From Setoptus koraiensis (Eukaryota; Arthropoda), in the NCBI GenBank assembly GCA_048013815.1, contig CM106585.1:18662001-18726000 (forward strand): DNA of 64,000 nucleotides. The letters are read 5' to 3'. The notes beneath the pieces are model-generated. The model was given only the letters and a program-made list of their open reading frames with translations, searched no databases and was not told where the DNA came from. Shown here piece after piece: positions 40,777-51,343 of the stretch. The translations under genes were made by a program, and so were the position numbers. Positions within the stretch are counted from its first letter, which is position 1; every line of letters starts with the position of its first letter.

Positions 40777-43395
40777 ATGTATACTCAATCACCTTCGTTA
40801 CGATTAGCTACCTCCAGACATGCATCACGAGTTCTTAATCAAACTGCCAACTCTACTGTCAATGGCAATATATCCTATTTTTCGTTGGCAGATCAAACCA
40901 TGACCGTTCCTCATACTGTTTATTACGACGTTGATGGTCCGGCCACTATTGCAGATGAAATTGATATGCCAGTACAGAATACATTAGACAATATGTACCA
41001 GCAATTCGTTGAGGCACAAGAAAAATATTATAATGATGACCAAGCGTTTGATTTGATAAGGGAATTTGAAGATCTCAGTAGTGATTATTTACATGTGTTA
41101 ACAGACCTTAGATCGAAGCGCGTTCAGACAGATAAGGATGCCCACCTTTGCACCAAATTAGAGGCCATGCTGAAAGAGGAGAGAAACTCGTGGCGCTTGG
41201 CAAGAGCATTGTTTTCCGATCACATTAATACCATGTCAAGGGATGCAAACCAAGAGGAACAAATGGACGAAGACCGAATGTTGCCCATGTCAGATGCTAT
41301 GCTTATTGAACATTTTTATTTGCACAATCACAATGTCAGACGACTTCAACTTGTCACTGACTGGCTAGAGGCCAACGAAGCCGATGATATCAACTACAAG
41401 GCAGAATATGATCGTGCTGAGTTTTACAGTTCTGCTCATGGTGCTTGGGAAAATACATTTCATGCAATGCGAAATAGAAGCCTCATAGCTACCAATTTCA
41501 GCGGCTCAAACAATCAAGAGATTTGTCCCGCTATGGATCCCGATGCACCTATCCGAACTAAAAAGCCATTAGCTGATCTCGACAAAGAAGATGAGTATCG
41601 TTTATTTAAACAACTGTTCAAGTATATTAGAGCAGGAAAACTAGAGGAAAGTCAAGAAACGGCGCGCAAGGTGGGCTATCATTGGTTTGCTGCATCTCTC
41701 GATGGATGGCTACCGCACTCAGATCCCAACTTTGAAAATGTTGAACCTAGCCTGAACAATGATAACATACAAAATGACGACATTGTAAAGCCAATCACAG
41801 GCAACAAGAAGCGTGATATTTGGCGCTTGACATGCTTCAAAACAGCTCAAATGCACGGTTTGGCCCCATATGAAAAAGCCATACTTGGTCTCTATGGTGG
41901 AAATCTAAAATCTGTTCTTCCCATTTGCAGCCGATGGTCTGACCAATTGTGGGCTAGATTTAGATGCAACATCGATGTTTTGATTGAAAAAACCCTTAGG
42001 AATTCAGCAGTACCAACACTGGATGGTGTTCCGAGATTCACAGTTGATTATCCACCAGAATTTTATGATAACTACCAAGATCTCCCGTCTGTGTTCGAGC
42101 AAATAGAATCCCAGAAATTGAATGCCCCTTTGCGAGAAATCATGATACACAATGCCGTTCAGAAATTCTTCATATTGAATGACGTTCCAGGATTGCTAGA
42201 GCAGATGTCCAGATGGTGCAAAACGATCGATTTTGAAGATGGTCAGCAAGAAGGATTGACCCCACAATTTTTACGTTTCTTTGCCCATGTTGTGCTACTC
42301 TTACGAAAGATAAACTTTGTCAAGAGTGATAACCAACATGCTACTGAAATAATAGAATCATACATAGAGCTTTTGACTAAAACTAAGCAAATCGAGTGCG
42401 TTGCGTTTTACACAGCCACTTTGCCCAGAAGGAATCAGATACTGAGTTTCGCCAAGCTACTCAAGACAATCAACGAAAGAGACGCACGAAAGTATTGTTT
42501 GAAAGTGGCAAAAGAAACTCGTCTTAATGTTGATGAAATTACTCAGGCTGTCGTTGAATTAATACGCAATGAGGGAACTGAGTCAGATCTACCTATGATC
42601 GACAGAGAACGTGATCTGTCATCGAGAATCAACAATCTTGACAAGAGAAAAATCGAAGCCATAGACTTCTTATTATATACTGAAGATCTTAATTATATTG
42701 CTATATTACACCAAGGATGCGCGCTAATGAGACTATTTGCTATCAATAGAAAACTTGATGCCGTTAAGGAGACATTTAAAAAGCTGCCGATAAACCTCTG
42801 TGACTTAGTTCTGGAGCAATGGCGGTCGCATACAGATCAGGCGGTTCCCCTAGAACTAGAAAACGATCGTCGTGAATATCTCTGCTTCAAGGCACAATTA
42901 GAAGTTCAAGATTCAATTATAGATTGGAATCAGTACCATCAGCAGAAACCTGAGGAGCCGAGGAAACCTTCAAGTTTGACTTTCTCGGATAGCACACGTC
43001 GCTTTGCCGATAGCGTCAGTTACGAACAAAAAATGAAACAATACCAAGTGAATATTACTCAATGGAAAGAGCTTGACAAATCCAATGCCTTAAATGTGAA
43101 ATACAAAATCTTGGATTTATTTTACTTCCCCGGTGGTTGGTTCAAATTCGGCGATAGGAAAGATGAGATGAGAAAGATATACATTCCTCAATTAACCTCG
43201 ATTGTTTATAATGTTTTACATCTAAGCCAGCAATACAAAGAGTGTCTCAAGATAGCCAATGTGTTGGCTGCAGAAGAACTGGAACTTTACAAGGAATTCA
43301 CAGTTCCTCAGATAAGAGAGTTTTTAGAGAATATGAGGCAAGTGTCTCTTGCTATTCTAAAAACATGCCCCGATTCGTTGGGATACAGTGATTGA
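40777..43395 (+). CDS. NUP107: Nuclear pore complex protein NUP107
   Basis: 872 residues, one exon. A component of the Y-complex (NUP107-160) of the nuclear pore coat. Matches to human NUP107 include DPDAPIRTKKPLADLDKEDEYRLFKQLFKYIRAGKLEESQE (human [40 protein letters not shown]), RDIWRLTCFKTAQ, YEKAILGLYGGNLKSVLPICSRWSDQLWARFR, HNAVQKFFILNDVPGLLEQMSRW, IECVAFYTATLPR and SALNVKYKILDLFYFPGGW. The C-terminal ANVLAAEELELYKEFTVPQIREFLENMRQ matches the family end. A polyadenylation hexamer is at 43409-43414. Start at 40777 (CAAAATG). It is slightly shorter than human (925). Confidence 0.96.
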   Translation: MYTQSPSLRLATSRHASRVLNQTANSTVNGNISYFSLADQTMTVPHTVYYDVDGPATIADEIDMPVQNTLDNMYQQFVEAQEKYYNDDQAFDLIREFEDLSSDYLHVLTDLRSKRVQTDKDAHLCTKLEAMLKEERNSWRLARALFSDHINTMSRDANQEEQMDEDRMLPMSDAMLIEHFYLHNHNVRRLQLVTDWLEANEADDINYKAEYDRAEFYSSAHGAWENTFHAMRNRSLIATNFSGSNNQEICPAMDPDAPIRTKKPLADLDKEDEYRLFKQLFKYIRAGKLEESQETARKVGYHWFAASLDGWLPHSDPNFENVEPSLNNDNIQNDDIVKPITGNKKRDIWRLTCFKTAQMHGLAPYEKAILGLYGGNLKSVLPICSRWSDQLWARFRCNIDVLIEKTLRNSAVPTLDGVPRFTVDYPPEFYDNYQDLPSVFEQIESQKLNAPLREIMIHNAVQKFFILNDVPGLLEQMSRWCKTIDFEDGQQEGLTPQFLRFFAHVVLLLRKINFVKSDNQHATEIIESYIELLTKTKQIECVAFYTATLPRRNQILSFAKLLKTINERDARKYCLKVAKETRLNVDEITQAVVELIRNEGTESDLPMIDRERDLSSRINNLDKRKIEAIDFLLYTEDLNYIAILHQGCALMRLFAINRKLDAVKETFKKLPINLCDLVLEQWRSHTDQAVPLELENDRREYLCFKAQLEVQDSIIDWNQYHQQKPEEPRKPSSLTFSDSTRRFADSVSYEQKMKQYQVNITQWKELDKSNALNVKYKILDLFYFPGGWFKFGDRKDEMRKIYIPQLTSIVYNVLHLSQQYKECLKIANVLAAEELELYKEFTVPQIREFLENMRQVSLAILKTCPDSLGYSD

Positions 43396-43465
43396 TGGTA
43401 GCGTATTAAATAAACAGTTTGTCTCTTATCTTCACTGCTTCTGTCTCGTGTTTGTTTGTATCTGG

Positions 43466-43745
43466 ACCCGACTAACTCACTCACTAACCAATAATGATTG
43501 TATTCAAAATGAGTCAAAAGTTTCTCGAGCAGATTTTTCCCTCTGATAGTTTCCGAGACGATGTTATTAACTCACTGGCCACCTCATTATTGTCATAGGA
43601 TACATGCAAATACACATGTTGTTGTTGTTGTAGACGATACCTTACTATTGCCATCGATTGCAAATAACTTCAAACAACAGATATCTGTAGTTACGCAGTT
43701 CGTTATGAATTGGGCATCAACAACATAACAACATTGTCGCAATGA
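43466..43745. repeat. Non-coding block, copy B (3' of NUP107)
   Basis: It aligns with 32761-33085, upstream of desaturase 2. Shared words in order: CTAACCAAT, TCAAAA-GAGTCAAAAGT, GATGTTATT, ACTCACTGG, ACCTCATTATTGTC, GTTGTTGTTG, then the 41-nt identical core at 43667-43707 and GCATCAACA-CATAACAA-ATTGTCGC. No desaturase coding sequence lies next to this copy. Confidence 0.85.
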
Positions 43746-46700
43746 AGTTTTAGAAAATCTTATCTCAGTTGGTGGGGGGCGAGGTTAGAGCATTTTAACA
43801 ATAGGCAAGTGTCAGTCAATCAAATTGAACGGCAAAATCTTTTCTTCTGTCTGAATTGATCATCTGGTATCGAGAGGGAATTAATCCGATTAAGATTAAT
43901 TGTTGGAGTGTTCTTGAGTTGTCGATCATGTGATAGTTGTAGTTGTTTGATTCATCAGTCGTATGTTTGTTTTCATAGACGTTTTCAAAATATTTCGTTA
44001 GATAGAAAGAAGAGGCGCGGATATATACAAAACACACAACTTTCGTTTGATAAATCTCTTGCTAAAGAACCAACCAGATAACACGATAACGGCTTACCAC
44101 CAATAACAAAAACAGACAGCGAACAATAATAAATCGATTACTTATTAATGTTTACCATTGCATCTTGATTCAAGATCAAGAGAGTGGCGATCAAGCTAAC
44201 CAGGGTTGCAACCAATCAACTCAATAGGTGCTTCTTCATTTTACCTGACCCTTAGATGAGCTTGTAATGGTGGTCAATCCAATCGAAAGCCGTTTGACAC
44301 AACAGCAACAAAGGCGGTGTTTGAAAAAAGAGAGAGAGAGAAGAGGAAAGAAAAGTCCCGTTTAGACTGATGTGAGATGACCCAATCACAACAATCACTT
44401 GATCCTTTGTTTGTCAGCGATACTAAGGTATCTGGTCAGTCACTTTGGACACACTTAGTATTTAACCTACTACACTTGCGATTTGTGATAAACTCATATG
44501 TATGAGTGTATGTTGGAATGTATTTTTGTCTAATGTAATATAAGAAGCATTGTTGTTGATGCAGTTATCTTTGTAGTTGTTATCTGCTCGATGGAATCAA
44601 ATTAAATTGTAATTAATATTTACGATAGGTTAATAAAAGCCCACTACTGTTATATATTGTTATTATGTAGACAATAAATGCAGTTTTAATTCTAGGTTAG
44701 TTAGTTTATATCCATTGTTGTACTTCTCTGTGGGCTCTTCTTTACACACATTTTGACAAGCTTACTCGTTTCAATGGCGGCCTCCAGGTCGATTGGTAGT
44801 ACTCGTAAAATGTCTTGTCCAACAAAGATAAAGAAATGATAATCTAGTCTTATATCTTTGGAATTCTTTGCATAGACTCTCTATATTGATTGTTGTTTGT
44901 TAATATATCAACAAAGCTAACGGTATATTATCTAACTGGCTAGTGAGCTAGCAAAAATACATAATCTTGTTACTGTAGGCATGAAACAGCGTGTCATAAT
45001 TGCCGTTACTTTAAGCGTAAGCGATTTGACTTTCGCTTTGACTTGATTATGCCGATGATCAGTACTGCCGTCATAACCTCCAACAAAGTTTTTGATTTAG
45101 CAACAATAATCAATCGATATCAATCGATGGTTGTATGCACTGTGTGTGTGTGTGTGTGTGTACAGAGAAAGAACAAGCCATGCAAAGTGAGATAATAATG
45201 ACTATGAAGTAAGGTGATTTAGCAATAATGATAATAATAATGATGATGGTTGCCAGTGAGCAACAATGGATAATAACCTCAACTCGATTAAGTGACTTCT
45301 GCGTTTCCTATCATCATCGTCAGCGTCATGGTCGTCGTCGAGTGTATCGCCAGTGTTCGTCATCTGGGCATTGGATTGGCGCAACGAAAGAGCATAATCA
45401 TTATTATTACGATTACGATTACGACTATTATTATTATTAAACAGTACAAGTAACTGCAGGCCGTTGCCTTGTCTTGTATCTTATTGTAAGAGGTCCTAAT
45501 GAGTTATGACTCCCAACTAATGGGCCTACTTGCACTGCAACGATGTAAAACACTTCCACTTGTGTTGGATTTTATCTGTCGGTTGTTGTTGTTGTTGTTG
45601 TTGTCGCTCACTACAACTACTACAAGTTTTGTTATCCAATCATAGTTGGTATGTCTTGACCAAATTGACTTTGGTCAACTTTATGCTATAATTTACTGGG
45701 CACCATAACAACACACTTGTTCTCTCTTGTCTCTTGTCGCTGTCATGAGAACTGGGACGCTATGACAATTAACACCTTAACCGAGTGAGTCTTAATTTGT
45801 GTCGTGCCCATTCGGTTCGGTGTGCACTGTCGACCGGCCAACAAAATCATATCCTGGCCAATGATGGCGAGCGCAACCTGTTGGCCATGTCTCTCTTATA
45901 AATATATATATATATGTTTATAAGAAGTGTGAGATATATATACACACACACTGTGTCAGATTCAAATTGTAATTTATATATGAGAGCGGACGCAATTGCA
46001 ACATCGAACGTCTATATATCATGGGTGACACCGATATTATTACTTTTATGATATCAGTGCAGAGGGACAGAGAGAAAGTGAAAGAGTTTTGCTCGGGTTT
46101 AAGTGGTAAGTATGACAGGTTGTTTAACATGGCCAGATATTGATAGGATGAAATGAGTTGTGCATAGCAGCCCCAAAACTTGACAAGACGTCTTTATGTG
46201 TTTGCATAAGCAGCAGCAAACACATGGATGTATTTAATTCTCGCTATTTATTGGCATTCAAACTGCCAGATAATAGCAAGCACAAAACTAGACTACTAAC
46301 GGACTAACGGAAAAATCATTGAGCTCTGTTAAGTTTCAATGATCAATGAATCAGTAAATTGCCCTACTGCCGCTGCAACCGATGCTCGTCTTCCTCCCAA
46401 GTTATCCCAACACTTCTCAATGCTTCTTAGCGCGTCTCAATTCCTCTCAATAGCTCCACGGACTCTAGTCTGAACAGCAGTGAGTTTGTGTTTGTTCAAA
46501 CAAAAGACTCATTTGCATAAACGTAACGAAATTTGCACACACACACACACTCAGAGAGAAGCCAGGGCAATTTGTTTGATGATCTAATTCACAATCAACT
46601 ACTACCTGTGCGCAATGGAACAGAGAGAGAGAGAGAGAGAGAGAGATAGGAAGGCCAGCGCTGGCTTGTATCATGCTTGCAAAGAGCCATTTGATTAACT

Positions 46701-48779
46701 GCCTTCAGGCCAGGTGAGATGCAAGTTGCAAGCGAACACAACATGTAGACGTATTATGTGTGACTTCTCATATTGTTGTTGCGTAATATAAACATGTTTT
46801 TCTTTTTCTTATGCGTTGCGATAGAGCGTTAATGTCGCCGACAGACAGAGTGGGGGCTCCATTCAATTGATTCTCTCTCCCCCTAGCGGGCAACAGGTTG
46901 AATGTCATGGGGATAAAACGAGAGCTTGATCAGCGTTTGTTTGTATCGTGGACTGGTCGTGATATACTGGCGATTTGGTTTGCATAACTATTACTTTGTG
47001 TTTGTTTTCGTCTTCTTTTCGTTTAAGCGCTCACTTTTCATTATCAATTCCATAACTACCGATACGTGCCAAGACGGTTAACACGATCATTCATTAGCGT
47101 GAGGTCTTGCAGTAACAGTGATAGTAACAGTAAATCACACAAACACGCTCTTGTTTGATATCTCTCTTGTCTGATTGGCTGGCAAGTGTGTGTACGTCGA
47201 GTGTTTCGTCGTGAAGCAACACCGGATGACTGGCGGTAATTTATAATTTGCTGCCAGTGCCAGTGGTGATGATTAACGATGAATGTTTAGCAAGACCCGA
47301 GTCAATTGAGTTGCCGGCCGCCGATTGATTAAACAGCCATTACATCATGCTATACACTAACTACAAACAAGTTGCAAGTAGATCAATAAATTGTGGCTCG
47401 CATTCAACTAACTCATGAGACGGAGTTTGTATCAATAAGCGGCCATATCATCTTCATAAACTGGGCACAATCAGCAAACATGACAGCGAGTTGAATAATT
47501 TGCCCATTGAGACTTTCGGACTATCAGACAGCGAGAGCAAAACGGTCATAGACAGGTAGTCATCAGAGGTTGGTTGTCAGAGATATGAGACGCGGAACAA
47601 GGTTGCACATTGTACACACACACACGTTGTGAATGTCAACCAGCGGCTCGTTATCTCATTTACAAGTTGCGTCTCATCTTTTAGTTTAGGTGATTGATCT
47701 TGGCCAATGTCAGGTATTGCGCTAGATAATATTAAAGATTATTATGGCTCCAGTAAGAAATTGTGATCAATCAATTATTGTCCGGCCGACGATGATTAGC
47801 CATTTACATAGCAGCCAACAAACTGGCCGGCCGGCAGCAAACTGAGCGTAAAAGCAAACTGAATGTAAACTAATCGTTTGGTCGCCCGGCCGGCCAGCTA
47901 ACCGGCCATTAGTGAGCGTTAGTTGGCCGGCGAGCTAACGAGCTCGCAAACAGAGAGCCCATTATGCCCAGGCCATATTACGAGAGACGGCCTAAGACAA
48001 CGACGGCGCGAGACGGCCTGAGACGACGACGACGCGAGCCAATTGCTAGGTAATAATACGTAAGAGCGAGATAAATCAATTCCACATTATCGCGTATGAA
48101 TTGCAAATAAGCACGCCACTGCTGGCCAATAATGCGGAGTAATGTAGCGAGATCCAGATTGCGGATACACATGGCTGCCGCATGATAATATTTGTGTTTA
48201 TTTTGTTAAGTGTCCGATGTTGGCGTCCCAAGTTGGCGTCCCAAGTTGGGCGGCCCACAGTTGAAAGTTGATGCGCTTACATAAGTATTATTTATTTGAT
48301 TGCGATCGGGCGAAAGTGTTGCCATTGCTGACGATTGGCGCATTGCCTTGCATTAATTTGCACTGTCGCTGGGATCGCTTTATTATTGTTATTGTTGCGA
48401 ACTGGCGCCAATGGGCAGCAATATTTGCCAGCAGCTCGGCAGCCAGAAATTTGCAGAATCGGCTTGCTGGCCGGTTAGCGCGTAACCCACACAAATTGCG
48501 AGCCACAATTATCGCAAGTTGCATTCGAGTCACAATGGCAGCTCGGGCCGCCGTTTACGACCGCTGCGAACCTTGAACTTGCAGCTTGTTTCCACATGGT
48601 GATGTATCACCCGTTTGGCAATCAATTTAATTGAATTACGACACAAGCCGCTACCGTGCCGCCGATCGGGATGATCGAGATGATTTAGATTGATCTGAGG
48701 ACACTTTAGTGCGCGCGGTCCATTGGCAAAATTAATCAGCGACCGGTACGTGGCGCCAAATCGGACACCTACGACTTGT

Positions 48780-48821
48780 TGGCTTCTTTCTGCACGGTTG
48801 GCACCGTGCAGAAAGAAGCCA
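48780..48821. repeat. Perfect 19-bp hairpin
   Basis: TGGCTTCTTTCTGCACGGT (48780-48798) pairs perfectly with 48803-48821, leaving the 4-nt loop TGGC. It could act at the RNA or DNA level. No function is known. Confidence 0.9.
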
Positions 48822-49248
48822 GATCGACGGGCGCAACAGGGACGAGGGGCAACTCATTAACGAGCCTGTCTCGCTCTCATATAATATGAGTCATATTCAC
48901 AAAATGGCGTGTCTTTATTTTTGCCCATGATTAAGATCTAAAGGTGCCACGTTTGCGGCCTTTGTCATTGGGCCGGCCGCTTGTGAAACAGGTTGGCATC
49001 GATCATCGTGATCAGATGCTAATAAAAGCTAAATAAAAGTGCTCACTGATGGGCGCGCTAACAAGCTAACAAGCTAACAAGGTTCTTTGTATAATTGTAA
49101 TGGGCAATTTGGCTGACTTGTCGCTGTTATTTGGCGCATGTAAGATGCAATGATAAATAACAATAAATCAAATAATAATAATATATTTTTATTCGATTTG
49201 CCCGTCGCTGAGATTGGTTCACCTGATACGCGCGTCGCTGGCTCGCGA

Positions 49249-49300
49249 TTCGCCATTCAGTCGCAATTCGGTCGCTTGCGAATTGCGACTGAATGGCGAA
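49249..49300. repeat. Perfect 22-bp hairpin
   Basis: The arms 49249-49270 and 49279-49300 are exactly reverse-complementary over 22 bases (left arm begins TTCGCCATTC, right arm ends GAATGGCGAA), with the 8-nt loop GTCGCTTG. Confidence 0.9.
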
Positions 49301-50249
49301 CGGCGGCTTGCGACGACGAGAACCACGACAATTGAATGATGAATGAGATGTGCTGCCATCACGAACTGACTGATTGCCAGCGATTGCATTCGGCGTACAG
49401 TAGTTATTTGATTGCAATATGTACATAATGGTAGCGATAATTCAAACACACTAATTGAATAGATGCATGCGAGCGGAGGCGCACCAACGGCCCGATATTT
49501 AACCGACTGATTGATAATAGATATCGGCCCGTGATTTGTGTTGTCTGGCCTGTTGCGTTGCTGTGCTGTGTCTGATCTAATCATTTCGTTGATCATTGAT
49601 ACTTATCGCTGCGAATAGGGCTGCCGAACGCGAACGGCAATTCGTTTTCGTTTTCATTTTCATTGCTGTTCCATTCATCGCCGTTGCGATTGGCATTCGT
49701 CGCCGTTGCGAGCCGCCTTTCCATTTGGCGTGTCGCTGGCTCGCAAACGTTGCAACTCGCAACAACAAGCCATATCAGCCATATTGTTTTCAAATGTAAC
49801 CGCACGAGCACGGCAACTGTGTACGCGAGCGTACGAATGGAATAAATAATTCAAAACTAATTGCACTAATTATTATCATTTGCATATGCGAGCGCGCGCG
49901 CGCGCCGATTGTTATCGATTATCATGCTTCCAAGTTTGTTGTTGTTGTAACTGGTGAGTCAGGTTTCGTGTAATGAAGCTTATTAGCGGCAGGGCGATGA
50001 TAATATTAAACGAAAGTAGGCGCGCATTGTTTGTGCCTGTCAGTTCCGTCTGGCCGTAACGAGTAGCTGCTACGGCGATATTTGCAGTTGGCGAGAGATT
50101 ATCGCAATGTCACTCGCATGCAACAGCAACAATGACACACACGCCAATGACTGTCATTGAATGACACCGCCGAGACCTTGGAGCGGGATTTCGGGCTCGG
50201 GCCATTGTGCGCTGCCGACTGCCGACTGTCGACCGCCGACTGGAGGCGC

Positions 50250-50269
50250 TCGCGAGTCGCGACTCGCGA
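50250..50269. repeat. 20-bp perfect palindrome
   Basis: TCGCGAGTCGCGACTCGCGA equals its own reverse complement. It lies in a CG-rich patch with several GCCGACTG repeats just upstream. Confidence 0.85.
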
Positions 50270-50317
50270 CGGACGGAAATCAATTTGTTGTGGTCGCTGT
50301 CGCCGCTCAACACTGTT

Positions 50318-50405
50318 CAACAGAGTCTGCTCGACAGTCCGCTCGCCAGAGTCTGTTCAGCAGTCCGCTCGACGGTCGGCCCGACAGTCCGCTCGGCAGA
50401 GTCCG
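50318..50405. repeat. Degenerate tandem repeat of GACAGTCCGCTCG-type units
   Basis: Repeated words CAGAGTCTG, GACAGTCCGCTCG, CAGCAGTCCGCTCG and GACAGTCCGCTCGG occur at roughly 18-22-base spacing. All three frames stay open over much of it, which explains the spurious long open frames here. Confidence 0.6.
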
Positions 50406-50727
50406 TTGTCCCCAAGAGCGCAGTTGCACAGAATTAGCCAGTGCCAATCAATCGGTTCTCGCCAATTAGTGAGCGTAATGGCAACACTGAGCCCGCTAAA
50501 GAGCAGACCTTTCGCCCGGTGTTCACCTGTTGTGTTTGTGCGCCCGCCAGACAGCAAGACGTGAGCAGATAAAGCGACAGAGAGAGCGAGCGAGAGAGCG
50601 AGAGTGTGAGAGAGCGAGAACGTGAGAAGGATAAAAGAAGGACCCTGACTAATGCGAAAGTTTGCTCACGGCCGACTATCACGCAACGCGGCGAGCCCGC
50701 CAGGCAACGTTTGCATCTGTTTGCCGA

Positions 50728-50820
50728 GCCGCTCGGCCGGGCAGCACAGCGGCCGGGCGACGGAGCGGCCGGGCAACGGAGCGGCCGGGCAACGGAGCGG
50801 CCGGGCGACAGAGCGGCTGG
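50728..50820. repeat. 16-bp minisatellite, about 5-6 units
   Basis: Repeated GAGCGGCCGGGCAACG with single-base variants (CAACG, CGACG, CGACA). It is GC-rich and open in several frames. Confidence 0.85.
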
Positions 50821-51287
50821 GAGTGCCGACACTGGCGGCGCTGACGCCGGCAGCCGCAACCGGTGTAAATAAAGCAACAACAACAACAGCAACTCTCGCC
50901 CATTGTCTATCCGTCTAATGGCACCGAGTGCATGCGTCTCGCCAGGGCCGGACAGGGGCTCGACCGGCCGTGTGCTGTTGGCGTTGCTGTTGTTGTTGCC
51001 GCTGTTGCGGTTGGCGTCGTTGGCAGCGCACACATCTTAACAGGGCTTAATTTAATTCATTAATTTAATGAGCATCATTATAACAACGAGCAACAAATGA
51101 GAGAGTCGCCGTTGTTGTATAATTGATTTGTGCCATTATTATCGCTGATGACCCTTCGTGTCGGCGAGAGCTCGCTTGTTAAGACGAGCCTGTGGCCTGT
51201 GCGCTGACCACAACAGCCACCGCTACCACCGCTTGTCACAAGCTTGTGTGTGTGTGTCGACTCGACACTGTCGACTCGCACAGGTAG

Positions 51288-51288
<1 letters not shown>

Positions 51289-51341
<53 letters not shown>
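51289..51341. repeat. CA microsatellite, 53 bp
   Basis: An uninterrupted (CA)n run, the longest dinucleotide repeat in the window. Confidence 0.95.

Positions 51342-51343
<2 letters not shown>

Noticed and set aside
50318-50820. Regularly spaced repeats suggesting a CRISPR-like array
   Set aside because: The units are adjacent and without unique spacers, and the genome is eukaryotic; these are minisatellites.
50157-51033. Several overlapping 60-200-codon frames on both strands
   Set aside because: Short GC-rich tandem repeats leave all frames open; the products are Arg/Ala/Ser-rich without domains.
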